DNA of 22,887 nucleotides from Deltaproteobacteria bacterium (GTDB taxonomy: Bacteria > Desulfobacterota_B > Binatia > UBA9968), in assembly GCA_005879255.1 (NCBI GenBank), contig VBKY01000100.1, positions 1 through 22,887 of the forward strand, read 5' to 3'. The translations under genes and the position numbers were made by a program. Position 1 is the stretch's first letter. Each line of letters begins with the position of its first letter. Below are positions 7,464-14,526 of the stretch, piece by piece. The notes beneath the pieces were generated by a model. It did not search any database and was not told where the DNA came from. It worked only from the letters and a program-made list of their open reading frames with translations.

Positions 7464-8231
7464 ATGGCAGAGGTCGCTCGCGAAAAAAAACTTCCGGTTG
7501 ATGACAAGGTTCATACTTGGCCGCACCTGGTGCGCATGGAGTTTCTTTGCGCGCTATTTGTCCTCGTCGGATTGACTTTATGGGCCCTGGTGGTCGACGC
7601 GCCGTTGGAAGAGGCGGCGAACCCGACGCGCACGCCGAATCCGTCGAAGGCGCCCTGGTATTTTCTTGGCTTGCAAGAGATGCTGGTTTACTTCGATCCT
7701 TGGCACGCCGGCGTTGTGCTGCCGAGTCTCATCATAGTCGGCCTGATGGTGGTCCCGTTTATCGATATCAATCCAAAAGGAAACGGCTACTACTGTTTCA
7801 AGGACCGAAAATGGGAGATCCTCACTTTTGTTTTCGGATTCCACATCCTCTGGGTTAGTATGATCATCATCGGAACTTTCTTTCGCGGTCCCGGATGGAA
7901 CCTATTCTGGCCGTGGCAGAAATGGGATCCGCATAAGGTCGTGGCGCTGACCAACGTCGATCTGCCTTATCTCGTCGGGTTTCGCAATTACTGGTGGTCG
8001 GCGGTGTTCAGTCTAGTGATGATCGGCGGTTATTTTGTCGCTGCCATATCAGGGTTCTACCTTTTCGTTCTAAAGATCAAAGGCAAAGAATTTCTCGAGC
8101 GCTGGGGCATGGTGCGTTTTTCAATCGTGGCGGCGCTCATTGCTTTGATGTTTTCGCTTCCCGCAAAAATGGCCCTGCGACTGCTGTTCAATGTCAAGTA
8201 TGTCTTAGTCACTCCTTGGATCAACATTTAA
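7464..8231 (+). CDS. petD: Cytochrome b C-terminal half (subunit IV/PetD-like), extended
   Basis: 255 residues, longer than the ~160-residue chloroplast subunit IV. An N-terminal hydrophilic arm and first helix are followed by the ef-loop PNPSKAPWYFLGLQEML, which replaces the PEWY motif of the quinol-oxidation site with APWY (63-66). Conserved LPSLIIVGLMVVPFID follows. An additional part has GRNLFWPW-like aromatic loops (GPGWNLFWPWQKW) and about three more membrane helices, so the C-terminal helix number is greater than in PetD. GAGG-like Shine-Dalgarno GAGG at 7453-7456 precedes the ATG. The stop at 8229-8231 directly abuts the ATG of the 55-residue protein. Loss of the glutamate at PEWY is also known in other menaquinol-type or deltaproteobacterial complexes, and suggests a low-potential quinone pool; that is inference. 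Confidence 0.9.
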   Translation: MAEVAREKKLPVDDKVHTWPHLVRMEFLCALFVLVGLTLWALVVDAPLEEAANPTRTPNPSKAPWYFLGLQEMLVYFDPWHAGVVLPSLIIVGLMVVPFIDINPKGNGYYCFKDRKWEILTFVFGFHILWVSMIIIGTFFRGPGWNLFWPWQKWDPHKVVALTNVDLPYLVGFRNYWWSAVFSLVMIGGYFVAAISGFYLFVLKIKGKEFLERWGMVRFSIVAALIALMFSLPAKMALRLLFNVKYVLVTPWINI

Positions 8232-8399
8232 ATGTTCTACGTGGCGAAGATTCTCCAAGCATTGGGGCTTGCCGATATCGGCTATGCCCTGTTCGTGGGC
8301 ATCATGAAAAATTCTTCGATGGCTGAAGAAATCGTGCTGGCGTTAATCGGTGTCGGGGTTTTTTCGTTGGGCCGCACGCTGGAGCGGAAGATAGCATAA
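8232..8399 (+). CDS. 55-residue membrane protein of the bc-complex operon
   Basis: A short gene starts with ATG at 8232, immediately after the petD stop (TAA 8229-8231), and ends at TAA 8397-8399. Eleven bases later the octahaem cytochrome gene begins. The product begins MFYVAKILQALGLADIGYAL and ends SLGRTLERKIA. It has two hydrophobic segments (about 5-25 and 32-47) joined by a short polar turn (KNSSMAEE), and a positively charged tail. Zero-base spacing to petD implies translational coupling. I know no named family for it. Small single- or double-helix subunits are common in bc and b6f complexes (for example PetG/L/M/N), so a structural subunit is plausible but unproven. Genes of this size are easily missed by annotation. 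Confidence 0.72.
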   Translation: MFYVAKILQALGLADIGYALFVGIMKNSSMAEEIVLALIGVGVFSLGRTLERKIA

Positions 8400-8409
8400 G
8401 GGAGTCGGG

Positions 8410-11100
8410 ATGGCGGAACGAGGCGTCGACCAGCAAGAAGAGAAAAAATCCTACGGCAGTGTCTTTGTTATCGGCGTCGCTTTGCTCGTGGCATTGTCTT
8501 TATGGGCGTTTTTGGACGACAACGTCACGCGGCGGCCGTGGAAAGGCATCCAGGCGCGTTTTTTTCGCCTGGACCATAGCAAAGCTCAAGCGGCTTACGC
8601 TGAAGAAGACAAAAAACTCCAGACCGATTCGAAGTATCAAGAGCTATCTAAGAAACTCGCCGAACGCCAGTCGAGTCTATCCAACGGCGATTTAGGCAGG
8701 AAACTCAAGGCCCTGGAAAGCGAGGAAAAGCAGGCGACGGTTAAATTTCAAGAGGTCGATCAAAAAGTTAAGGACGTCAAAAGCGAATTGGAAGAAGCCT
8801 GGTACGAACACGATCACGCGGTCCAGCAAAAACGCGATCCCAAACCCTATCTGGAAGAAATCGCCGAGCTCGACAAGAGGAAGGCTCAGTTGGATAAGCA
8901 ACTCGAGCCCGCACTCGCGCGCCGCGAGCAGCTCAGAGAGGAAATCAAAAAGATCCGTTCGACCACTAAAGAGATCGAGGATGAGCTCGGCAAGATCACG
9001 GCTGAGCGCGATAAATGGGTCCGGGTGATGGAAAACGTCATGCTCAAACTCGGGCCGGTTTCCTTCTGTTGCAAGATTCCTAAAATTCAGCAAGTGTCCC
9101 TAGACGAGTTCGACCGCAACCGGTTTGATCAGCCGGTGGCGCGCGTCGATCGTTGTCAAACTTGCCATCTGGCGATCAATCGCCCCGGTTTCGAAAAAGA
9201 AGCCCATCCTTTTAAGACGCATCCGCGGCGCGAAGTTCTCTTGGCCGATAACGCTCATCCACCGGAAAAATTCGGTTGCACCGGCTGCCATGAAGGCCAG
9301 GGCGTCGCCGTCAACAGTAAAGAACAGGCCCACGGCGAATTTCATCTGTGGGAGGCCCCGTTGCTGCGCGGTGCCAAAGCCCAGTCGAGTTGTACATCTT
9401 GTCATCTCGACGTGCAGAAATTTGCCGAGGATGCGCCGCTTCTCGCCGATGGTCAAAGGCTTTTCGAACAGATCGGCTGTACGGGATGCCATCTGGTCAA
9501 GGGCTACGAAAATATTCCCAAGATTGCGCCGAGTCTGCTGAAGATCAGTGCCAAGGTCGAGCCCAGCTGGATAGTGCGCTGGATTGAAAACCCGCACAAG
9601 TTCCGCCCGCGCACGCGGATGCCGAATTTCGATCTTAAACAGGACGATGCGATTGCGATCGCATCTTTCATCTGGTCGCAGTCCAGGGAAGAAGGCGACA
9701 CTTGGACAAAGGAGCATCCGATCCCTGCGGGATTTCGCGAGGGTGATCAAAACCAGGTTGGCAAAGGTAAAAAGCTCGTCGAAACGATCGGCTGCAAAGG
9801 CTGCCACGGTTTTGCCGAAGGTGAATTTTCCACGCCGCTGGGCAAAGAAAAAGATCTGGTTCCAAATTTGAAGGACATCGCGGCCAAAGTCGGGCCTCAG
9901 TGGGTTTACCACTGGCTGAAAAACCCGCGCGGCTTTTCGCCCGACACTCGGATGCCCAGTCTGCGTCTGACTGACGATGAAGCGATCGCAATTACGACTT
10001 ACCTGATGACTTTAGGCGCCAAGTCGGATGCCGTGACAGGAATTGAAGAAAAGCTAGCCGATCCGAAAAATATCAAGCGCGGCGAATCGCTGGTGCGTAA
10101 GTGGGGCTGTTTCGGTTGCCATGAAATCAAAGGGATGGAGAAGGAATCGCGCATCGGCGCCGAACTGAGTACTTTTGGCTCCAAGCCGAAAGAAGAACTC
10201 TTCTTTGGCAACCGAACGGACATCAAGGAAACCTGGGACGACTGGACCTATAACAAACTCAAAACACCACGCATTTATGCGACGGAACGAATCGAGCAGT
10301 TGATGCCGCAGTTCGATCTTGCCGATGAGGACATCAAGGCTCTGCGCATCTTGCTCGGCGGATTCCGCGAGCGCAAAGTCAATCAGCGATATCTAGCGGA
10401 CCAGGGGCTACGGGTGCAACAAGTGGTCGAAGGACGTCGCCTGATGCAGCAGTATAATTGCGTCGGTTGCCACGAGATTGAAAAGCGCGGTGGATTCATT
10501 CGCAAATACTATCAGGAAAATGTATCGCTGGCGCCGCCCGTGCTCAATGGCGAGGGCGAAAAGGTACAATCGAACTGGTTTTTCAGTTTCTTGAAGGCGC
10601 CCGTACCGATCCGTCCTTGGCTGGAAATTCGGATGCCGACGTTCGGTCTCTCCGACGAACATACGAACCAACTGATAAGCTATTTTAACGGTCTTTCGAA
10701 AGTGGAAATTCCGTTCGCGTATATCGATGATAAGAAGATTCCGCCGGAACACATCGAAGCGGCGAAGCAGCTCGTTTCGAAAGATTACTTCAATTGTTTC
10801 AGCTGCCATCAACAAGGGGACAAGAAACCTGAAGGACCGGTGGAAGGGTGGGCGCCCGATCTGACGCTGGCGCGCCAGCGATTGAATCCGAACTGGATCT
10901 TGAAGTGGCTCAAGGATCCGCAAAAAGTTCAGCCGGGAACCAAAATGCCGTCTTTTTATCCGGGCGGGCCTGACAATATCTTAGGCGGTAAAGAGGATTT
11001 GCAGATCGAGGCGTTGCGGGATTATTTGATGAGTATCGGCAAAGGTGCTCCAGCGCCGACGGCGCCCGCTGTGGTGGCGAAGGCCAAGCCGGTAAAATAG
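8410..11100 (+). CDS. Octahaem c-type cytochrome with N-terminal anchor and coiled-coil stalk
   Basis: 896 residues, preceded by GGGAG. Order: cytoplasmic N-tail, a membrane helix at about 16-35, then a highly charged coiled coil at about 50-215 (runs such as KKLAERQSSL and EEIKKIRSTTKEIEDEL), then eight CXXCH haem sites at C249, C290, C328, C357, C462, C567, C684 and C796. The first three are close together (RVDRCQTCHLAI, GCTGCHEGQG, SCTSCHLDV) and form a compact multihaem module. The last five each start a class-I cytochrome c domain, with a likely Met ligand in TRMPNF, TRMPSL, QLMPQF, IRMPTF and TKMPSF. It sits in the operon where cytochrome c1 or f would be, so it probably receives electrons from the Rieske centre and carries them outward. 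The role of the stalk is unknown. Confidence 0.93.
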   Translation: MAERGVDQQEEKKSYGSVFVIGVALLVALSLWAFLDDNVTRRPWKGIQARFFRLDHSKAQAAYAEEDKKLQTDSKYQELSKKLAERQSSLSNGDLGRKLKALESEEKQATVKFQEVDQKVKDVKSELEEAWYEHDHAVQQKRDPKPYLEEIAELDKRKAQLDKQLEPALARREQLREEIKKIRSTTKEIEDELGKITAERDKWVRVMENVMLKLGPVSFCCKIPKIQQVSLDEFDRNRFDQPVARVDRCQTCHLAINRPGFEKEAHPFKTHPRREVLLADNAHPPEKFGCTGCHEGQGVAVNSKEQAHGEFHLWEAPLLRGAKAQSSCTSCHLDVQKFAEDAPLLADGQRLFEQIGCTGCHLVKGYENIPKIAPSLLKISAKVEPSWIVRWIENPHKFRPRTRMPNFDLKQDDAIAIASFIWSQSREEGDTWTKEHPIPAGFREGDQNQVGKGKKLVETIGCKGCHGFAEGEFSTPLGKEKDLVPNLKDIAAKVGPQWVYHWLKNPRGFSPDTRMPSLRLTDDEAIAITTYLMTLGAKSDAVTGIEEKLADPKNIKRGESLVRKWGCFGCHEIKGMEKESRIGAELSTFGSKPKEELFFGNRTDIKETWDDWTYNKLKTPRIYATERIEQLMPQFDLADEDIKALRILLGGFRERKVNQRYLADQGLRVQQVVEGRRLMQQYNCVGCHEIEKRGGFIRKYYQENVSLAPPVLNGEGEKVQSNWFFSFLKAPVPIRPWLEIRMPTFGLSDEHTNQLISYFNGLSKVEIPFAYIDDKKIPPEHIEAAKQLVSKDYFNCFSCHQQGDKKPEGPVEGWAPDLTLARQRLNPNWILKWLKDPQKVQPGTKMPSFYPGGPDNILGGKEDLQIEALRDYLMSIGKGAPAPTAPAVVAKAKPVK

Positions 11101-11150
11101 TGAATAACCCACGGTTAAAATGCGTCAAATTAGATGCTAGGTTTATAGCG

Positions 11151-11158
11151 AAGGAGGT
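11151..11158 (+). promoter_or_regulatory. Strong Shine-Dalgarno site deciding the start of the cupredoxin-like gene
   Basis: AAGGAGGT lies four bases before the ATG at 11163, where a clean signal peptide begins. The frame is also open upstream to a GTG at 11100, but that extension (KCVKLDARFIAKEVV) would bury the signal peptide, so the ATG at 11163 is preferred. Confidence 0.85.
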
Positions 11159-11162
11159 TGTT

Positions 11163-11876
11163 ATGAAAAAACTGGGCTCAATAGTTTTGTCGGCGGCCCT
11201 GGTGGCCTTGCCGGTAACCGCTATGGCGGCTTATCAAAGCGGCGATGTGAAGGACGGTGGCAGCATTTCCGGAACCGTGAAATTCAAAGGGACCGCTCCC
11301 GCGCCGAAAAAATTGGATGTCAGCAAGGATAAAGAAGTTTGCGGGAAGACGCCGAAGGTGGATCAGTCGCTGGTGGTCAATAATGGTAATTTGGTAAACG
11401 CCGTAATCACCATCACAGACATCCAGAAGGGTAAGAAGATCGAAGTTAAGAAAGTCACTCTCGATCAAAAGGAGTGCGAATATCATCCGCATGTTTTGGC
11501 ATTTCCAGCCGGATCCACGATCGAGATCTTGAACCCGGACGGCATTCTTCACAATATCCACTCTTACAGCAAGGTGAACAGCCCGTTTAATCAGGCCCAG
11601 CCTAAGTTCAAAAAAACTTTGGAAGTAAAAATCGAAAAGCCCGAAATGATTGAAGTCAAATGCGACGTGCACGGCTGGATGCACGGTTGGCTCGTGGCCA
11701 CGGAAACTCCTTACTTCGCCGTGACCGATAACTCGGGCAGTTTCAAACTGACCGATGTTCCCCCGGGCAGCTACACGGTCGAAGTTTGGCACGAAAAACT
11801 TGGCAAGAACACGCAAAAGGTGACGGTCAAGGCGAAAGAAGAAGCGAAGGTTAACTTCGAAGTCGCCGGCAAATAG
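11163..11876 (+). CDS. Periplasmic cupredoxin-like protein with carboxypeptidase-regulatory-like domain
   Basis: 237 residues with a Sec signal peptide (MKKLGSIVLSAALVALPVTA, cleavage probably after AMA at 20-22). An early GGSISGTVKFKG strand pair leads to a beta-sandwich. Candidate type-1 copper ligands are H130 (GILHNIHSY), C167, H170 and M173 in KCDVHGWM, i.e. a short C-x2-H-x2-M loop as in small blue copper proteins. C60 and C105 could form a disulfide. The last ~55 residues (DNSGSFKLTDVPPGSYTVEV) form a carboxypeptidase-regulatory/transthyretin-like beta-sandwich. Placement directly after the octahaem cytochrome, before the operon terminator, suggests a soluble electron acceptor of the complex. 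Alternatively it is a copper-binding structural protein. Copper binding is inferred from motif only. Confidence 0.82.
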   Translation: MKKLGSIVLSAALVALPVTAMAAYQSGDVKDGGSISGTVKFKGTAPAPKKLDVSKDKEVCGKTPKVDQSLVVNNGNLVNAVITITDIQKGKKIEVKKVTLDQKECEYHPHVLAFPAGSTIEILNPDGILHNIHSYSKVNSPFNQAQPKFKKTLEVKIEKPEMIEVKCDVHGWMHGWLVATETPYFAVTDNSGSFKLTDVPPGSYTVEVWHEKLGKNTQKVTVKAKEEAKVNFEVAGK

Positions 11877-11895
11877 TCGCGCGCTCGAACCCTTT

Positions 11896-11932
11896 AAGCA
11901 CGGCGCTCACACTCTGGGCGCCGTGTTTTTTT
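11896..11932 (+). terminator. Intrinsic terminator of the respiratory operon
   Basis: CACGGCGC (11899-11906) pairs perfectly with GCGCCGTG (11918-11925) around an 11-base loop. It is followed by seven T residues (11926-11932), and the A residues before the stem pair with part of the T run. It lies 19 bases after the stop codon of the cupredoxin-like gene. Confidence 0.9.
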
Positions 11933-11950
11933 AATCACTGCGGGTTTGAT

Positions 11951-11968
11951 TCCCCGCAGCTTGCTGCG
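11951..11968. repeat. CAGCTTGCTG palindromic repeat, copy 1 (partial)
   Basis: TCCCCGCAGCTTGCTGCG contains a perfect CGCAGC/GCTGCG stem around TT. It shares the CCCCG-CAGCTTGCTGCG core with the fuller copy at 12111-12133, but lacks the closing GGGG. Confidence 0.6.
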
Positions 11969-11999
11969 TAAAGAGCTATTTCGAGATCTCTTAGAGTCC

Positions 12000-12075
12000 G
12001 TCATTCCCGAATGCTTCTATCGGGAATCCAGGCGAGACCGGGACTGGACCGCCGATTAAAACATTCGGGGGTGAC
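12000..12075. repeat. MITE-like interspersed repeat, copy A
   Basis: This 76-base element opens with GTCATTCCCGAATG and closes with CATTCGGGGGTGAC. These are terminal inverted repeats matching at 12 of 14 positions. Inside, ATTCCCG and CGGGAAT form a second hairpin. By hand alignment about 63 of 76 positions match copy B at 15613-15687. Similarity also extends a little outside (TTA-AGTCC to the left; CTT-GGGA and CGCTAT to the right, to about 12102). No coding capacity; the layout is that of a short non-autonomous element or REP-type palindrome. Confidence 0.75.
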
Positions 12076-12110
12076 GCCTTTGGGATAAAATCTTATCGCT
12101 ATGTTCTGAT

Positions 12111-12133
12111 ACCCCGTCAGCTTGCTGCGGGGT
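12111..12133. repeat. CAGCTTGCTG palindromic repeat, copy 2 (complete hairpin)
   Basis: ACCCCG (12111-12116) pairs with CGGGGT (12128-12133), and CAG pairs with CTG inside, leaving one bulged T. There is no T run, so it is not a typical terminator. It lies 144 bases before the 3' end of the minus-strand class II aldolase gene and might still protect or end that transcript. Confidence 0.6.
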
Positions 12134-12276
12134 AGTTCATTTCACAAGTTTCTCGGACGATTCGTGCCCGCCTAACCAACATCCGGCGTGTAAGGGAGGG
12201 TTTCAAACCCGCTCCTCCTGGGGTGCGGCCGGAACGCCAATTCGAGTAAGTTCGCCAATCTGTCATACGCCCCGCA

Positions 12277-12960
12277 TTAGCCCCTCTCCGCGCGGAGCTT
12301 GAAAAAATTCCACGCTCGCTCCAGGTCGACGGATGGCAAGGCTTCGATTTGGCGTTGCTTTGCTTCACCCGGCGTCAAAGGGATCGGTGCGCCAATCTGC
12401 AGCGCGCCATAGAGAACTTCGGCAGCTTCCTCCAAGTAGATCGCCATCATGACCGCTTCGGGAATAGTTCTGCCGACAGTGACCTGGCCATTGCCTCTGA
12501 GCAGGATAGCCGGCTTATCGCCGAGGCCTTGGGCCACTTCATCACCTAATTTTGCCGTCGAAATCAAATCCGGGGTCGAAAAGACCGGCACGCCGCCGGC
12601 GAAAAAGCTGCCGTGATTGTGCACCGGATCGAGCTTGCGATCGGTCACCGAGAAGATATTAGCCATGCGGGCATGAATCCGCGTGATCGCGTTGACGCGT
12701 GGCTTCGACCTCATGATCGCTGTGTGCAACCAGGCTTCGAACGGCGCGGTCTGCCCGCCTTCGATGACTTTACCTTTCAGATTCATCGTGAGAAGGTCGC
12801 TCTCCGTGACTAAGTCGAGACTGATTCGGGGCGTCATTAGGAAAAGGTCGGTGGCAGGGATTCGAGCGCTGACATGGCCGAATGCTTCGACGAGTTTTTG
12901 GCGAGAGAGGATACGGCAGGCACTGACTACATCCTTCTTTAGCTGGCCGATCGTCTCCAT
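12277..12960 (-). CDS. Class II aldolase/adducin-family protein with altered metal ligands
   Basis: 227 residues with the class II aldolase/adducin fold marks: GHVSARIPATDLFLMTPR near the N-terminus, E75 in PFEAWLHTAI, HNHGSFF at 114-120, and VGRTIPEAVMMAIYLEEAA. AAAGGAG lies directly before the ATG at 12960. Canonical members (fuculose-1-phosphate aldolase type) bind zinc through H-x-H and a later NHG histidine. Here the first pair reads IHARM (H96 but R98), and the NHG site reads RGNGQ (N157). Zinc aldol cleavage therefore looks doubtful, and a related decarboxylase, oxygenase or other role is possible. It is divergent from the gene at 13034, with 73 bases between. Substrate unknown. Confidence 0.85.
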   Translation of the reverse strand: METIGQLKKDVVSACRILSRQKLVEAFGHVSARIPATDLFLMTPRISLDLVTESDLLTMNLKGKVIEGGQTAPFEAWLHTAIMRSKPRVNAITRIHARMANIFSVTDRKLDPVHNHGSFFAGGVPVFSTPDLISTAKLGDEVAQGLGDKPAILLRGNGQVTVGRTIPEAVMMAIYLEEAAEVLYGALQIGAPIPLTPGEAKQRQIEALPSVDLERAWNFFKLRAERG

Positions 12961-12969
12961 ATTGCTCCT

Positions 12970-12997
12970 TTGAAAATGGAAAATTTTACGTTATATT
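12970..12997 (+). promoter_or_regulatory. Candidate sigma70-type promoter for the small protein at 13034
   Basis: TTGAAA (12970-12975) and TATATT (12992-12997) are separated by 16 bases, ending 36 bases before the ATG at 13034. The same AT-rich divergent region would have to serve the minus-strand aldolase gene; TATAAC is seen on that strand, but without a clear -35. Confidence 0.4.
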
Positions 12998-13033
12998 ACG
13001 TTCTTCCATTTCCGGGAAAAAAGCGAGCTGTCG

Positions 13034-13303
13034 ATGAAAATTAAGGTCGAATCTTACGCCGACTCAAAGGGGCAGGAAAGCCCAACCCGGTTTACACTAG
13101 GGACCCGAACCATTCAGGTGGAAGCATGCGTCGATCGATGGTACGGCGAGCAGGCCTGCTATTTCCGCGTGCTCGGGAGTGACGAGAACTCCTATATTCT
13201 GAAGGGACCTCTCGAGGATGGCTCTTGGGAGCTGGTCTCTTTCACTCACAAAGATTCGCGCGGCACAGAGTTAGAGTACGAAGGCAAAAGGGAACTTCAG
13301 TAG
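13034..13303 (+). CDS. Small conserved-looking hypothetical protein (89 residues)
   Basis: An ATG-started 89-residue soluble protein rich in beta-strand-type residues. Visible features are RFTLGTRTIQVEACVDRWYG, then ACYFRVLGSDENSYILKGPL, then DGSWELVSFTHKD. The V-D-R-W-Y-G and Y-x-F-x-V plus Y-I-L-K pattern looks like a single small beta-barrel domain. No signal peptide, membrane helix or metal motif is seen. I recognise no named family. Codon use fits its neighbours, and a promoter-like site lies upstream. It precedes the flavoprotein gene by 156 bases and could be in its transcript. Function not assignable. Confidence 0.7.
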   Translation: MKIKVESYADSKGQESPTRFTLGTRTIQVEACVDRWYGEQACYFRVLGSDENSYILKGPLEDGSWELVSFTHKDSRGTELEYEGKRELQ

Positions 13304-13459
13304 AATCCTCTTAGATTTTTGCCGCTTGGTCCGGGTAGGTTTTAGGACCGGCCGGTCTCCAATCAGAATTGAACTTCTATAATTGTTTGCTGACTTGGGA
13401 GCATCGACAACAGGAGTTCGTCTTACCCTCGGGTTATCACTTGGATAAGGGGTGGTGGT

Positions 13460-14446
13460 ATGGCTGAAAAGAAGGTCGGAACGGCAAATTACTGGCGATA
13501 TTCTTCCGATATATTGGCAGTCTTTCGTCTCGTGCCAGAAGGTGCCAGCAATTTTCCGAGTTATAAGGCCGGTCAATACATGGCCTTGCAGCGCAGTGAT
13601 TGCAGGCTGACGAGGAAAGTTGTCGGAGATGGAGGCAAAGTACAATATCTGACTGTTCTCGATACGCAGGGCATCCCCAGGCGCGGGGCGGTTACTCACT
13701 CCTATTCGATCGCCTCCGCACCGTTTGAGACCGAGGAAAAAGGCTACTTGGAGTTTTACGTTATTCTGGAAATCGATGAAAAGGGCGTGAAGGGAAGACT
13801 TACCGAGTCGATGTTCCGTATGGCTCCCGAGACAGACAACAAGATGGTCTATTACGAAAAGATCGCGGGAGACTTTACGCTAGACAAGCGGGCGGCCGGC
13901 TTTAAGAATGTGATTTTGGTCGGGACGGGAACCGGCTTAGCGCCGTTTATCTCCATGGCGAAGCAGCTAGACTTTGAGGCGAAGTCAGGCACGAGCAATT
14001 CCGTCAGGTACACGCTGCTCCATACCAACCGGACTTACGAAGAGCTGGATTACTACCAAGACTTGCTGGACATCGAGGCGGCGCAGCGCTTTGATTTCGT
14101 CTACGTTCCGTCGGTGAGCCGGCCGACCCAACGCGACTGGGACGATCCGAAACTCGGCAGGGGACGTGCGAATAACATGCTGCGCTATCTGCTGGAGATG
14201 CCTCTCAAAGAAGAACAGGACTTGCAGCAGATTGTGGCGAACGGCGGCGACGTTGCAAAGGCGAAAGCGGTTCTAGAGAAGACCGTCAAACCGGCATTAC
14301 CGAAGCATCTGACTCGCGAAACTCTGCGTGACCGAATGGATCCAACAACCAGTGTTGTTATTACATGTGGCAATCCATGGTCGATGGAAGATATTAAATA
14401 TGCCGCAGAAACCACCGGCATGCGATTCGAAAAAGAAGACTGGTAG
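13460..14446 (+). CDS. Ferredoxin-NADP+ reductase-type FAD oxidoreductase
   Basis: 328 residues. The FAD-binding barrel has the motif HSYSIAS at 80-86 (usual R-x-Y-S, with histidine in place of arginine), and KAGQYMAL near 37-43. The NAD(P) domain starts with ILVGTGTGLAPFISM (about 152-166). The C-terminal CGNPWSMEDI (303-312) matches the C-G-N-P segment of bacterial Fpr-type reductases. The enzyme should move electrons between NAD(P)H and an iron-sulfur or flavin partner in the cytoplasm. An insertion around 215-285 (GRGRANNMLRYLLEMP and a helical stretch) makes it longer than the ~260-residue Fpr. GGGGTGG lies just before the ATG. Partner unknown: no ferredoxin gene is in the window. Confidence 0.9.
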   Translation: MAEKKVGTANYWRYSSDILAVFRLVPEGASNFPSYKAGQYMALQRSDCRLTRKVVGDGGKVQYLTVLDTQGIPRRGAVTHSYSIASAPFETEEKGYLEFYVILEIDEKGVKGRLTESMFRMAPETDNKMVYYEKIAGDFTLDKRAAGFKNVILVGTGTGLAPFISMAKQLDFEAKSGTSNSVRYTLLHTNRTYEELDYYQDLLDIEAAQRFDFVYVPSVSRPTQRDWDDPKLGRGRANNMLRYLLEMPLKEEQDLQQIVANGGDVAKAKAVLEKTVKPALPKHLTRETLRDRMDPTTSVVITCGNPWSMEDIKYAAETTGMRFEKEDW

Positions 14447-14526
14447 ATTCCGCTCTTAGCTGCGGCGGGTCTCGCAATGCGAGTGTTGGCCTCATCGGCG
14501 TCGCCAAGCAGGATGCCGAGAGGGGA

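Larger units (their letters stand above)
11933..12276. other. Gene-free stretch holding several palindromic repeats
   Basis: About 340 bases between the operon terminator and the 3' end of the class II aldolase gene. It contains one copy of a MITE-like element (12000-12075) flanked on each side by a CAGCTTGCTG hairpin (11951-11968 and 12111-12133). No protein-coding frame is convincing; short frames here overlap the repeats. Confidence 0.7.

Noticed and set aside
9100..9912. 270-codon minus-strand open frame
   Set aside because: Antisense shadow of the octahaem cytochrome, whose motifs are unmistakable.
11100..11162. N-terminal extension of the cupredoxin-like protein from a GTG at 11100
   Set aside because: It would place 21 residues before an obvious signal peptide, and AAGGAGGT sits directly before the ATG at 11163.
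11178..11816. 212-codon minus-strand open frame
   Set aside because: Antisense to the cupredoxin-like gene, which has a signal peptide, strong ribosome-binding site and terminator.
12000..12133. CRISPR array from repeated short palindromes
   Set aside because: Only two kinds of palindrome, with no regular spacing or unique spacers and no cas genes.
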